A DNA stretch of 23,517 bases from contig DASZMJ010000391.1 of the NCBI GenBank assembly GCA_035551935.1, forward strand, positions 1 to 23,517, read 5' to 3'. Position 1 is the first letter of the stretch, and the number at the start of each line of letters is the position of its first letter. Source of the stretch: DASZMJ01 sp035551935. GTDB taxonomy: Bacteria > Planctomycetota > Planctomycetia > Isosphaerales > Isosphaeraceae. Below are positions 1 through 9,259 of the stretch, piece by piece. A model generated the notes under the pieces. The model was not told the origin of the DNA. It did no database searches and saw nothing but the letters and a program-made list of their open reading frames with translations. Made by a program: the position numbers and the translations under genes.

Positions 1-141
1 TCGAAGGGTCCTGGTCGCTGCTGCGTTCGTGGCCCCGTCCGCATCGCGGGATCTCGCCGGAGAAGTTACCGCCCTACCTGGGGTTCTTCGAGTTCGTGCA
101 GAACGTCCGGGCTCGTGGTAAGCGGCTCTTGGGGTCGCTAA

Positions 142-166
142 GGAGCCTCGCAAGAATAACCTATCG
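142..166 (+). repeat. Left terminal inverted repeat of the ISAzo13-type element
   Basis: This 25-bp repeat matches the reverse complement of 1426-1450 except at two C/T positions. It contains CTCGCAAGAATAA. The transposase stop codon (TAG on the minus strand, 161-163) lies inside this repeat. Confidence 0.85.
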
Positions 167-1393
167 ATTTCTCGCCCTCGGTCGAATCGTGTAGTTCCAC
201 TCCCCGTGGAACTCATCCGCCTTGATCGAGAGGGCGTCCATCTCTCGCTGCGTGACCACCCGCCCGAGGGGGTATCTCTTCTCGTCTAACTCCGCCCGGA
301 TCTCCAGGCCCGTCTCCGTCGTCGTGCTCCCGATCAGGTTCACGACGCACTTCAGGTCCACCAGCGGGCGACCGCGCCAGTCCTGGGTGATGTGGCAGAA
401 CATCCGGTGCTCGATCTCGTTCCACTCGCTCGTCCCCGGCGGGAAGTGGCACACCGTAATCCGGAGCCCGGTCTCATCGGCAAACTCCTGGAGCTTGAGC
501 TTCCAGAGCCGGCAGCGGCTCCCGTTCGAGCCGCCCCCGTCGGCCGTGACCGGCAGCCGCTCGGCCCTCGGGTACATCCCGCTGCCCAACTGCTCCCACC
601 ATCGCCGGAGCGTGGCGACGGCGAACTCGGCGGCGTCGTGATCGACGCCGACGCTCACCCAGCCGAGGTTGGCCGCCAGGTCGTAGACGCCGTACGGGAT
701 GGCCTCGCCCAGCTTCGGGTCGATGAAGTCGTGGACCCGGACCCCCTCGGGCCGGCCCTTCGGCTGCCACTCCCGGCCCCCGTCCTTGAAGTCGCCGACC
801 AGCTCCTTCTTCTTCGTATCCACCGAGACGACCGGCTGCCCGGACTTCTGGAAGGACTCGGCCTTGGCGTTGATGTGCTCGAACTGGGCATTGCGGTCCG
901 GGTGCTTGCCGCCCTCCCGGGCCTTGCGGACGGACTGGAGGCTGTAGCCGAGTTGGGCCAGCAATGTGTTGATCGTCCTCGGGCTGACGGCATGCCCTTG
1001 GGCCTTCAACTCGGCCGCCAGCTTGGCCGTGCTCTTGCAGGTCCAACGCAGGGGCGATCGGGGGTCGCCCCGGGTCAGCGGCTCGACCAGGGATTCCAGG
1101 GCGGCCAGTAGCCCCGGGTCGTGATGGGTCAGCGGCTTCCGGCCGCCGCCCGGTCGCCGTACACGCCCCCCGGTGGCCTGTGCGGCCTCCGGCTCGGCAG
1201 GCCGCTCCAACTGGCTCAGTCCGGCCCGGATGGTTACCGGGCTGATGCCGGTGGCCTGCGAGACCCGGGTGATCCCGCCCCGTCCGATGGCCCTGGCCTC
1301 GGTCGCCGCCCAGAGGCGTCGAGTCCGCTTGTTCATGACCGGCTTCAAAGCCTCGAACTTGGCCCGGATCACCTCCACCGATGTGCTTGCCAT
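161..1393 (-). CDS. ISAzo13-family transposase (DDE)
   Basis: A 410-residue protein of the ISAzo13/'Rhodopirellula transposase' family, which catalyses cut and strand transfer of the surrounding element. The N-terminus (IRAKFEALKPVMNKRTRRLWAA, then GGITRVSQATGIS) is the typical helix-turn-helix region that binds the terminal repeats. The catalytic core shows SVDTKKKELVGDF with the first Asp near residue 192, TADGGGSNG with the second Asp near 285, and SEWNEIEHRMF with the Glu near 328. All three acidic residues are present, so the enzyme looks functional. I chose the ATG at 1393; a TTG two codons upstream is the alternative. Length is normal for the family, and the gene fills the element. Confidence 0.92.
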   Translation of the reverse strand: MASTSVEVIRAKFEALKPVMNKRTRRLWAATEARAIGRGGITRVSQATGISPVTIRAGLSQLERPAEPEAAQATGGRVRRPGGGRKPLTHHDPGLLAALESLVEPLTRGDPRSPLRWTCKSTAKLAAELKAQGHAVSPRTINTLLAQLGYSLQSVRKAREGGKHPDRNAQFEHINAKAESFQKSGQPVVSVDTKKKELVGDFKDGGREWQPKGRPEGVRVHDFIDPKLGEAIPYGVYDLAANLGWVSVGVDHDAAEFAVATLRRWWEQLGSGMYPRAERLPVTADGGGSNGSRCRLWKLKLQEFADETGLRITVCHFPPGTSEWNEIEHRMFCHITQDWRGRPLVDLKCVVNLIGSTTTETGLEIRAELDEKRYPLGRVVTQREMDALSIKADEFHGEWNYTIRPRARNR

Positions 1394-1425
1394 GCGCAAG
1401 ACGATAACGAGCCGAAGGCCAGATC

Positions 1426-1450
1426 CGATAGATTATTCTTGCGAGACTCC
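1426..1450 (-). repeat. Right terminal inverted repeat of the ISAzo13-type element
   Basis: Reverse-complement partner of 142-166 with 23 of 25 identical bases. It is followed immediately by the TAA target duplication at 1451-1453. It lies upstream of the transposase start and so may also carry its promoter, though I see no clear hexamers. Confidence 0.85.
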
Positions 1451-1589
1451 TAATCGGCTTCTTGCTCGCACCACCCCGGAATCCCTCATGAGCCTTCGGG
1501 ATTTGGACCAGCGTGTCCCATAGCGACGTCGGATGGTTTTCTGCCCTCCCTGCTGGGCCGCCAGTGTTTTTTCGCCAGTGCTCAGTGAG

Positions 1590-1660
1590 GCCCGGCAAGC
1601 CGATCACCGAACCGTCGCCCGCCAGGGCGATACCTGACCCCCCGAGGGACCTTGCCGGGC
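1590..1660. repeat. 10-bp inverted repeat with 51-bp spacer
   Basis: GCCCGGCAAG at 1590-1599 is the exact reverse complement of CTTGCCGGGC at 1651-1660. It lies in the non-coding stretch between the interrupted transposase and the small gene at 1711. It could be a small-element relic or an RNA structure; in GC-rich DNA a 10-bp pair may also be chance. Confidence 0.3.
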
Positions 1661-1710
1661 AGGGCGAACGCACGTGTTTCGGGGGGTCGCTCTTTGTGTA
1701 AGCGGTCGGG

Positions 1711-1923
1711 ATGGGCAACGCGAGGTCCGCGAGACGAGACCGGCTGGGGGACCTGACCCGCCGGGTCTTCGAGGCGCGGGCCGGGCGGCGACTGAATGAC
1801 GAGGACGTGCGCGAGATCGCCGAGAACCTCGGCGGTTTCTTCGCCGTCCTCGGCGATTGGGCGCGCGCCGAACGGCAGAAGCCTGCCCCGTCGCTAGCGG
1901 GAGATGTCGACGATGGGCAATGA
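1711..1923 (+). CDS. Small hypothetical protein (70 aa)
   Basis: A 70-residue soluble, charged protein with the stretch LTRRVFEARAGRRLNDEDVR followed by EIAENLGGFFAVLGDWARAE. I do not know a function. It looks real because it has a coherent helical composition (alternating charged and hydrophobic residues) and no low-complexity shadow pattern. The ATG at 1711 is the first in-frame start after an upstream stop; the preceding GGTCGGG is only a weak ribosome-binding site. It sits between the IS-disrupted region and a WD40 remnant, so it may itself be part of a rearranged accessory block. Confidence 0.6.
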   Translation: MGNARSARRDRLGDLTRRVFEARAGRRLNDEDVREIAENLGGFFAVLGDWARAERQKPAPSLAGDVDDGQ

Positions 1924-1982
1924 GTCCACAAAAGAACACGGCGAGAATCACCGCGGAGTTCAGGTCCCGTCCCGTGTGCACG

Positions 1983-2462
1983 ATGACGCCCAGATTGCGC
2001 CTGACGGGATGGAATCGGTCGGGCGACGCGTATCGCCCGACGAAGTCCTCATCGGCCACGTGGGATCTCGACGACGATGCCGACCCGGTCCTCCTCGGTC
2101 GGCATCGCGGCGAGATCTGGTGCATCGCCGTCTCGCGCGACGGCGAACGCGCATTGACTGGGTCCTCGGACCAGTCCATCGGCCTCTGGGACCTCAGGTC
2201 CGGGCGCCTCGTCCGCCGGATGTTCGGCATCTGAGATTGGGTCCGATCCGTCGCCTTCTTCCCCGACGGACGACGTGCCCTGGCCGGGGGCCACAACGGC
2301 GGGCTCCTCCTCTTCGACCTCGAAACCGGGTCGGTCATCGCGCGTGCCGACTTCGGGGTCGGCCCTGCTTGCCTCGTCGCACTCCCCGACGGCCGTCGGG
2401 CCCTCGGGTCCCACTTCGACGGCCTCGTCCGACTCTGGGAGATCCCCGCCGTGCGGCGGTGA
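1983..2462 (+). pseudogene. WD40-repeat protein remnant with one in-frame TGA
   Basis: One continuous frame encodes about three WD40 blades: VLLGRHRGEIWCIAVSRDG ending IGLWDL, then DWVRSVAFFPDGRRAL ending LLLFDLETG, then CLVALPDGRRALGSHFDG ending VRLWEI. The frame is interrupted only by TGA at 2232-2234, exactly where a WD40 repeat would have the GHTDWV motif (the sequence reads FGI-stop-DWVRSV), and it resumes without a shift to TGA 2460-2462. A complete propeller would need about seven blades, so the N-terminal part is also missing; the sequence before the first blade is not WD40-like. In planctomycetes such blades often follow a Ser/Thr kinase or sigma domain, but none remains here. A sequencing substitution at 2232-2234 is the alternative to true decay. 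Confidence 0.7.
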
Positions 2463-2472
2463 GGGCCCGGCT

Positions 2473-4365
2473 TCAACTCGGCTGCGGGGCGAGGAGGGAC
2501 GCGAGGGTGAACTGGTCGATCGGCTTGACCAGGTGATGGTCGAAACCCGCCTTCTTCGAGCGGCGACGGTCCTCGTCCTGGCCGTAGCCCGAGACGGCGA
2601 TGATCGCCGCGTCCTTGCAGCAGTCCTCCTGCCGCAGTCGCCGGGCCACCTCATACCCGTCCATTCCGGGCAGGCCGATGTCGAGCATCACGACCTCGGG
2701 CCGTTGGGCGCGGGCGGCCTCGATGGCCGAGGGGCCGTCGTGGGCGACCTGGACGTCGTGGCCGAGCAGCCGGAGCACCTTCGCCATGGCCCGGGCGGTG
2801 TCCTTCATGTCGTCGACGACCAGCACCCGTGACGCGCCCCGAGCGACGCGCGGGAGCGTCACCCTGGGCCGTGTCGACGCGGCGGCCGACTCCGCCGCCG
2901 CGGGCAGGCGGACGGTGAACTCGCAACCCTTACCGGGGCCGTCGCTCGTGGCCGAGACCCCGCCGCCGTGCAGCTCGGCGAGCTTCTGGACGAGCGTCAG
3001 GCCGATGCCGAGGCCCCCCTCGGTGCGCGCCGCCGAGCGGTCGCCCTGCACGAAGAGGTCGAAGGCGCGGCCGAGCAGCTCCAGCGTCATGCCGATCCCC
3101 GAGTCGCGGACCTTGACGACGATCTCATTCCCATCCTGCGCGGCGGACAGCCAGATCCGCCCCCCGGCGTCGGTGTACTTCGCGGCGTTGCCCAGCAGGT
3201 TCACGAGGATCTGCTCGATCCGCAGGGGATCGGCCTCGAGCCGCAAGGGCCCGGGGGCCAGCGAGACGTTCAGCTCGTGCTTCCGCTCCTCGACGAGCGG
3301 TCGCACCGACTCGATGGCGCCGCCGACGATCGGCGAGAGCGCCACCGACTCGGTCTGGAGCGCGATCGTGCCCCGGGTGATCCGGGAGACGTCCAGCAGG
3401 TCGTCGATCAGGCGGGCCAGGTGCTTCACCTGGCGCTGGACGACGTCCTTGGCCCACTCGAGGTCGTCCTCCGTCTCCAGGCTGCCGAGCAGTTGGGCCG
3501 CGTTGCTGATCGACGCCAGCGGGTTGCGAAGCTCGTGGGCGAGCATCGCCAGGAACTCGTCCTTGCGGCGTTCGGCCTCCCGCCGCTCGGCCTCGACGAG
3601 CTTCTCTCGGGTGATGTCGCGGCCGATCTTCGAGGCGCCGACGATCACGCCGTCGGCGTCGCGGATCGGTGAGACGGTCAGCGAGACGTCGAGGATCGTG
3701 CCGTCCTTGCGACGCCGCTTCGTGTGGTAGTGGTCGACCCGCTCGCCCTTTCGGACCCGGTTGAGGATCTTCGGCATGTCCTCGACGAGCTCGGTGGGCA
3801 TGAGGATCGACACGTGCTTGCCGATGACCTCGTCGGCGGAGTAGCCGAGGATACGCTCGGCACCGCGGTTCCAGCCGGTGATGACGCCGTCGAGGGTCTT
3901 GGAGACGATGATGTCGTCCGACGACTCGACGATCGCCGCCAGCCTCTCGTTGACCAGTTCCGCCCGTCGCCGCTCGGTGATGTCGCGGAAGATCAGGATG
4001 ACGCCCGTGACGTTCGCCTGCCCGTCGTAGATGGGGGCGGCGCTGTCGTCGATCGGGACCTCCGCTCCCTCGCGCGAGCTGAGCAGCGTGTGGTTCGCCA
4101 GGCCGACGACCTGGCGCGTGGCGAGGACTCTCTCGACCGGGTCCTCGACCGGTCTCCGCGTCCGCTCGTTGACGATGCGGAAGACCTCGGTCAGGGGCCG
4201 GCCCGTCGCCTCGTCCGAAGTCCATCCGGTCAGGCTCTCCGCGACCGGGTTGAGGAACAGGATCCGCCCCGCGCCGTCGGTAGCGATGACGGCGTCGCCG
4301 ATGCTCTTGAGCGCGGTCGAGAACCATCGGGTGTCGAAGGACAAGCTCGGTGTCGCTCCGCTCAC
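2473..4365 (-). CDS. Hybrid sensor histidine kinase (PAS-PAS-HisKA-HATPase-REC)
   Basis: A 630-residue hybrid sensor kinase without visible membrane helices, so a cytoplasmic sensor. From the GTG start at 4365 it shows PAS 1 (about 15-135, IGDAVIATDGAGRILFLN), PAS 2 (about 145-255, WNRGAERILGY, with the PAC end VGASKIGRDITREK), HisKA with LAHELRNPL and phospho-acceptor His near 277, HATPase with N-box NLLGNAAKY near 391-399, DSGIGM near 422-427 and GGLGIGLTLV, then a receiver with DD near 518-519, phospho-acceptor Asp in VVMLDIGLPGMDG near 562 and VKP Lys near 614. All catalytic residues are present. GTG 4365 is preceded by GAAGAGG at good spacing and gives MSGATPSLSFD; a start 15 codons upstream has less support. 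No separate response regulator lies next to it, so output probably passes through a distant phosphotransfer partner. Confidence 0.93.
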   Translation of the reverse strand: MSGATPSLSFDTRWFSTALKSIGDAVIATDGAGRILFLNPVAESLTGWTSDEATGRPLTEVFRIVNERTRRPVEDPVERVLATRQVVGLANHTLLSSREGAEVPIDDSAAPIYDGQANVTGVILIFRDITERRRAELVNERLAAIVESSDDIIVSKTLDGVITGWNRGAERILGYSADEVIGKHVSILMPTELVEDMPKILNRVRKGERVDHYHTKRRRKDGTILDVSLTVSPIRDADGVIVGASKIGRDITREKLVEAERREAERRKDEFLAMLAHELRNPLASISNAAQLLGSLETEDDLEWAKDVVQRQVKHLARLIDDLLDVSRITRGTIALQTESVALSPIVGGAIESVRPLVEERKHELNVSLAPGPLRLEADPLRIEQILVNLLGNAAKYTDAGGRIWLSAAQDGNEIVVKVRDSGIGMTLELLGRAFDLFVQGDRSAARTEGGLGIGLTLVQKLAELHGGGVSATSDGPGKGCEFTVRLPAAAESAAASTRPRVTLPRVARGASRVLVVDDMKDTARAMAKVLRLLGHDVQVAHDGPSAIEAARAQRPEVVMLDIGLPGMDGYEVARRLRQEDCCKDAAIIAVSGYGQDEDRRRSKKAGFDHHLVKPIDQFTLASLLAPQPS

Positions 4366-4818
4366 GGCGTATCCTCTTCGTCGCAGGGGCTCCTGCGCCG
4401 GCCTCCGCACGGGCAGTCAATCCCACGCGGCCGGCGTCCTCCCCGTACGAATGGCGCAGTCGCGATGGATTTCAGGCGAGACCGACCACGAGCCCTTCGT
4501 TGTCTCCGCTCGAGAACTGCCGTCAATTGTCCCTAAAGACTGTACCACGATTCCGAGCCCTGGCGAGAGGACACTGGATCCATCGAGGTTGAATGCAAAC
4601 GCTGTTCCTTCAATGTCTCATGATTCCACGCTCGTCTTTCGACGATGCCCCGCGCATACCGAAACGCCGGATTCTTGATCGTCGACGCCCTCACTATCCC
4701 TGACGCTCCCCGAGACCCGGAGGAGGAGCAATCCCCGACAAATCGCCGGGGTCCTGGACAACCGGGCCTTGGATCGGGAAGGGACCTGGCGAGCCGTGTC
4801 CGGGGGCCTGACGGGGAG
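4366..4818. other. Gene-free stretch between the histidine kinase and the tRNA
   Basis: About 450 bases without a convincing ORF, RNA or repeat. It contains the minus-strand leader of the histidine kinase. A TTGACG-like hexamer occurs on the minus strand near 4512, but no good -10 box follows at 17 bases, so I do not call a promoter. This is also the downstream side of the tRNA, where I see no terminator hairpin with a U-tract. Confidence 0.4.
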
Positions 4819-4892
<74 letters not shown>

Positions 4893-4918
4893 GTTCGGGT
4901 TGGGTCCCGTCGGAGCGG

Positions 4919-4949
4919 ATTATAGCATGCGGCGGGGGGGCGTTGGCAA
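4919..4949 (-). promoter_or_regulatory. Promoter of the tRNA gene
   Basis: On the minus strand, a perfect TATAAT (4919-4924) with a TGC extension is preceded by TTGCCA (4944-4949; 5 of 6 to TTGACA) with a 19-base spacer. The -10 box ends 26 bases before the tRNA 5' end, a suitable distance for a short leader. It is the best sigma-70-type match in the window. Confidence 0.7.
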
Positions 4950-4966
4950 GGAGGGCGAGGCCGGAC

Positions 4967-4996
4967 TTTACGGGGACGGCCGAGTTGGAGTCTACT
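4967..4996 (+). promoter_or_regulatory. Possible promoter of the ettA unit
   Basis: TTTACG (4967-4972) and TCTACT (4991-4996) with an 18-base spacer, each 4 of 6 to consensus, about 45 bases before the ettA start. The match is weak; position is the main argument. Confidence 0.3.
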
Positions 4997-5041
4997 GGGG
5001 TCGTGGGATCGCGACGAGGCGGGGACGAGGAAGGGAGAGAC

Positions 5042-6715
<1,674 letters not shown>

Positions 6716-6717
6716 CC

Positions 6718-7482
6718 ATGCTCCGAGTCGAGGCCGATCGGGGCGTCGTCCGGCTGACGCTCGACCGCCCCGATCGTCGGAACGCGCTGTCGCTCGAATT
6801 GCTCGGCCGGCTCGGCGCGGCCCTCGACGCCGTCGCGGCCGACCCGACGGCGCGGGCCGTCGTCCTCGCGGCGACTGGGCCGGCCTTCTCGGCGGGACAC
6901 GACCTGTCCGAGATGGTCGGCAGGCCGGACGAGGAGTATGAAACCCTCTTCAACACCTGCTCGGATATCATGCTCCGGCTCCGGCGGCTGCCGGTGCCGG
7001 TGATCGCCCGGGTGCAAGGGGCGGCGGTGGCGGCGGGCTGCCAGCTCGTCGCGGCCTGCGACCTCGCGGTCGCGAGCGAAGGGGCGACCTTCGCCACGCC
7101 CGGGGTCAAGATCGGCCTCTTCTGCACGACGCCGATGGTCCCGATTGTACGCGCGATCGCGCCCAGGGCGGCCCTGGAAATGCTCCTGACGGGGGCCCCG
7201 ATCACGGCGAGCCGGGCGCGGGAGCTTGGGCTGGTCAACCGCGTCGTCCCCGCCGATCGGCTCGACGCGGCCGTCGCCGAGCTGACCGACGCGATCGGCG
7301 CCGTCAGCCCAGTGGCCCTGCGGATCGGCAAGGCGGCGTTCTACGAGACGCTGCCGCTCGACGAGGCCGCCGCCTATCGCCGCGCCTCGTCGATCATGGC
7401 CGCCAACGCCCTCGAGGCCGACGCGCAGGAAGGCATGGCCGCGTTCCTCGAGAAGCGCCCGCCGCGTTGGTGCGGTCCCTGA
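6718..7482 (+). CDS. Enoyl-CoA hydratase/isomerase-family protein (ECHDC3-like)
   Basis: A 254-residue crotonase-fold protein. The oxyanion-hole segments are present: SAGHDLSE near 58-65 and GAAVAAGCQL near 101-110. The two catalytic glutamates of true enoyl-CoA hydratases are replaced, by Gln109 in GCQL and Gly129 in FATPGVKIGLF. The FATPGVKIGLFCTTP segment resembles the ECHDC3 subgroup of crotonase-like proteins. A CoA-thioester-binding role is likely, but classical hydration of 2-enoyl-CoA is not supported. The ATG is two bases after the ettA stop, with GAAGAGGTG as ribosome-binding site inside the end of ettA, so the genes are probably co-transcribed. A phosphate acyltransferase gene follows at 12 bases, consistent with acyl-CoA metabolism. 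Confidence 0.9.
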   Translation: MLRVEADRGVVRLTLDRPDRRNALSLELLGRLGAALDAVAADPTARAVVLAATGPAFSAGHDLSEMVGRPDEEYETLFNTCSDIMLRLRRLPVPVIARVQGAAVAAGCQLVAACDLAVASEGATFATPGVKIGLFCTTPMVPIVRAIAPRAALEMLLTGAPITASRARELGLVNRVVPADRLDAAVAELTDAIGAVSPVALRIGKAAFYETLPLDEAAAYRRASSIMAANALEADAQEGMAAFLEKRPPRWCGP

Positions 7483-7494
7483 GGGATTGCCGCG

Positions 7495-8408
7495 ATGCCC
7501 CTCGCCGGCTTCGACGACCTGTTCCGCGACGCCGATGCCCTCGCCCGGCCGCGTACCGTCGTCGTGGCCGGGGGCGCGGAAGCGACGGTGCTCCAGGCCC
7601 TGGACGAGGCGCGGCGGCGGGTCTGGGTACGCCCGATCGTCGTGGGCAGGGTGGACGAGATCCGCGCGGCCGCCCTCGCGGCCGGAGTGACACTCGACGG
7701 TTTCGAGGAGGTCAACGCCCTCGACGCGGCCGGCACCGCGGTCAGGATCGTCCGCGAGGGGCGGGCGGACATGCTCATGAAAGGGGGTGTCTCGACCCCG
7801 CGCTGTTGCATGCGGTGCTCGACCCGCAGGCCGGTCTACGGCGGGGCCGATCGATCGGCCAGATCGTCCTGATGGAGGTCCTGCGCGATGGCCGGCGGTT
7901 CCTGCTGGCCGACACGGGCGTGATGATCCGGCCGAACCTGGCCAAGAAGATCGAAATCCTCCATTCTGCCTTGGAAGTGGCCCGCGCCCTCGGGGCCGAC
8001 GTGCCCAAGATCGCCCTGATGGCCGCGAACGAGGCGCCGACCATCGCCATGCCCGAGACCATCGAGGCGGCGGAGCTCCAGCGGCGCAACCGAGAGGGCG
8101 AATTCCCCGACTGCCACATCCAGGGGCCGCTTTCGTTCGACCTCGCCTACGCCGCCGCCGACGCCGACACGAAGCGGGTCGCCGGCCCCGTCGTGGGCGC
8201 CGCCGACGTGATGATCTTTCCCGGCCTGGCGGCGGCGAACCTGACGGTCAAGGCGATCATGTACACGGCTGATTGCCGCTTCGGCGGCGTCCTCTTCGGG
8301 ACGTCGCACCCGGTCGTCTTCATGTCGCGGGCCGACCGCACCGCGACCCGGCTCCATTCGCTGGCGCTCGCCCTCAAGCTCGACGCGGCCTCGGCCGATC
8401 GCGGTTGA
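7495..8408 (+). pseudogene. ptb: Phosphate acetyl/butyryltransferase, frameshifted
   Basis: The gene is read in two frames. Bases 7495 to about 7800 encode the N-terminal third, ending RADMLMKGGVSTP; the continuation ALLHAVLDPQAGLRRGRSIG is in the -1 frame from base 7800 and runs to TGA 8406-8408. The joined protein has about 304 residues, normal for phosphate butyryltransferase/phosphotransacetylase, which interconverts acyl-CoA plus phosphate and acyl phosphate plus CoA. The second part carries the strong family signature (LADTGVMIRPNL, QGPLSFDLAYA, GAADVMIFPGL, ANLTVKAIMYTADCRFGG). One missing base near 7798-7801 explains the break. There is no standard slippery heptamer, so programmed frameshifting is unlikely; a true mutation or a sequence error remains. 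The start follows GAGGGATT, 12 bases after the hydratase-like gene, in the same unit. Confidence 0.85.
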
Positions 8409-8467
8409 GCCCGCGGCCCGGGGCGTCGCGCGCCTCGGGGGCCTTCCCCGGCCCGGGGAGCATTTCC

Positions 8468-8473
8468 TAGAAT
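8468..8473 (+). promoter_or_regulatory. -10-like box TAGAAT upstream of the small gene at 8551
   Basis: TAGAAT (5 of 6) in the context TCCTAGAATGGC, 77 bases before the next start codon and just after the frameshifted phosphate acyltransferase. No recognisable -35 hexamer. A nearly identical context occurs before the ABC ATPase gene on the other strand (11651-11656). Confidence 0.35.
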
Positions 8474-8550
8474 GGCGTCGTGTCCGCCCGGAGGGCCTCG
8501 AAGGCCCGACCGCGGCGCGATCGTGGACCAGCGAAAAGGGACCGACCTCG

Positions 8551-8871
8551 ATGGCCGAGATGACGAAGCGCGATCCCCGAAAGAGCCCGTCCTATCCGCA
8601 GCGGGTCCACATCCGCGAGCGGGAGCAATGGCAGGAGGTGCTGGCGACCTGGGAGGCCCGGATCGCCGAGGCACGGCGGCAACGGGCCGAGTCGGGGGCC
8701 GGCTCCGACCTCCTGCTGGCGCGGATGGAAGGCGCCCGCGACCAGATCGCCGACGCCGTCCGCCGCCTGCCGATGGAGGTCGGCCACATGTACGAGGACG
8801 ACAAGCTCCGCGTCGGCGAGGCCGTCGCCGCGCTGGAGCGGCTCTTCGCGCAATGGGGCGCGGTTCGATGA
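8551..8871 (+). CDS. Hypothetical helical protein (106 aa)
   Basis: A 106-residue, highly charged, probably all-helical cytoplasmic protein (RVHIREREQWQEVLATWEAR, LLLARMEGARDQIADAVRRL). There is no signal peptide or membrane segment. Long heptad-like stretches from about 20 to 60 and 75 to 100 suggest a coiled coil. I do not recognise a named family. ATG 8551 is preceded by AAAAGGGA at a reasonable distance; ATG 8560 is a possible alternative. It is a single gene, with a -10-like box upstream and a hairpin plus T-run downstream that ends it against the convergent gene. Confidence 0.75.
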   Translation: MAEMTKRDPRKSPSYPQRVHIREREQWQEVLATWEARIAEARRQRAESGAGSDLLLARMEGARDQIADAVRRLPMEVGHMYEDDKLRVGEAVAALERLFAQWGAVR

Positions 8872-8904
8872 GCCTCGCGGCCATGTTGAGTCGACGTCCC
8901 TGCG

Positions 8905-8940
8905 GCCGGCCTCACACTTCGTCGTAACAGGCCGGCTTTT
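8905..8940 (+). terminator. Intrinsic terminator after the 8551 gene
   Basis: GCCGGCCT (8905-8912) pairs perfectly with AGGCCGGC (8929-8936) across a 16-base loop, followed by TTTT (8937-8940). It lies 34 bases after the plus-strand stop codon. It overlaps the last codons and stop of the convergent minus-strand gene, whose stop codon is at 8912-8914. Confidence 0.6.
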
Positions 8941-9124
8941 CGCCGGGGAGGGGCGCGGAATGCTGCGGCGCGTCGGGGTGTATCCCCATCCGGATCATCG
9001 CCATGCGCTCGCGATGCTGCTGAGACTGCTTGACGAGCGTGGTGATCGTGCCGCTGACGAACCCGAGCACGATTGCGGAGATCGGGATCCAGGCGAACCA
9101 GGGGATCGCGGTGATGGCTTCCAC
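8912..9124 (-). CDS. Small single-pass membrane protein (70 aa)
   Basis: A 70-residue protein with one N-terminal membrane segment (about 6-30, ITAIPWFAWIPISAIVLGFV) followed by a basic cytoplasmic segment HRERMAMIRMGIHPDAP. The pattern of one membrane helix followed by a RMAMI-G-HPD motif is common in small bacterial membrane proteins related to DUF6249-like families, but I cannot assign it firmly. The GTG start at 9124 is chosen because GAGGAGAG lies nine bases upstream; a longer reading of the frame has no such site and reads through low-complexity shadow sequence. The gene is convergent with the 8551 gene. Confidence 0.75.
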   Translation of the reverse strand: MEAITAIPWFAWIPISAIVLGFVSGTITTLVKQSQQHRERMAMIRMGIHPDAPQHSAPLPGEKPACYDEV

Positions 9125-9259
9125 GGGCGGACTCTCCTCGGATCGAACTCGCTCAATGGATCGATGGAGTCGGCGCACGGCCTGCGCCGTTCTCAACTGT
9201 GATTCGCCGACAGGGCGGCATAATTGAACCGATTCTTCACTTCCGAGGAGGGGACGATC

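Larger units (their letters stand above)
142..1450 (-). mobile_element. ISAzo13-family insertion sequence, apparently complete
   Basis: A 1309-bp element with near-perfect terminal inverted repeats (23 of 25 bases match) beginning GGAG, one full-length transposase gene on the minus strand, and a 3-bp direct repeat TAA on each side (139-141 and 1451-1453). The length, ends starting with GG/GA and a short target duplication fit what is known of ISAzo13-type elements. The insertion interrupts an older IS1595-type transposase gene, and excision in silico restores that frame, which fixes the boundaries to within a base. The intact ORF, matching ends and preserved duplication suggest a recent and possibly still mobile copy. 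Confidence 0.88.
1..1491 (+). pseudogene. IS1595-type transposase, C-terminal part, interrupted by an ISAzo13-family element
   Basis: The reading frame starting at base 3 gives a C-terminal stretch with the motifs SLLRSWPRPHRGIS and YLGFFEFVQNVRARGK, which I recognise from the end of IS1595-type (ISXO2-like) DDE transposases. The frame runs to about base 141, where an ISAzo13-family element begins. If bases 142-1453 (element plus one TAA copy) are removed, the frame continues as SLIGFLLAPPRNPS and stops at TGA 1489-1491, the expected place for this family. The N-terminal part lies outside the window. The host IS therefore came first and was knocked out by the later insertion. The outer end of the older element may lie just downstream, near the GTGTCCCA at about 1512-1520, but I cannot confirm its inverted repeat. 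Confidence 0.75.

Noticed and set aside
7786..7801. Programmed -1 frameshift in the phosphate acyltransferase
   Set aside because: The junction (ACC CCG C) is not a slippery heptamer, and no known member of this family uses frameshifting.
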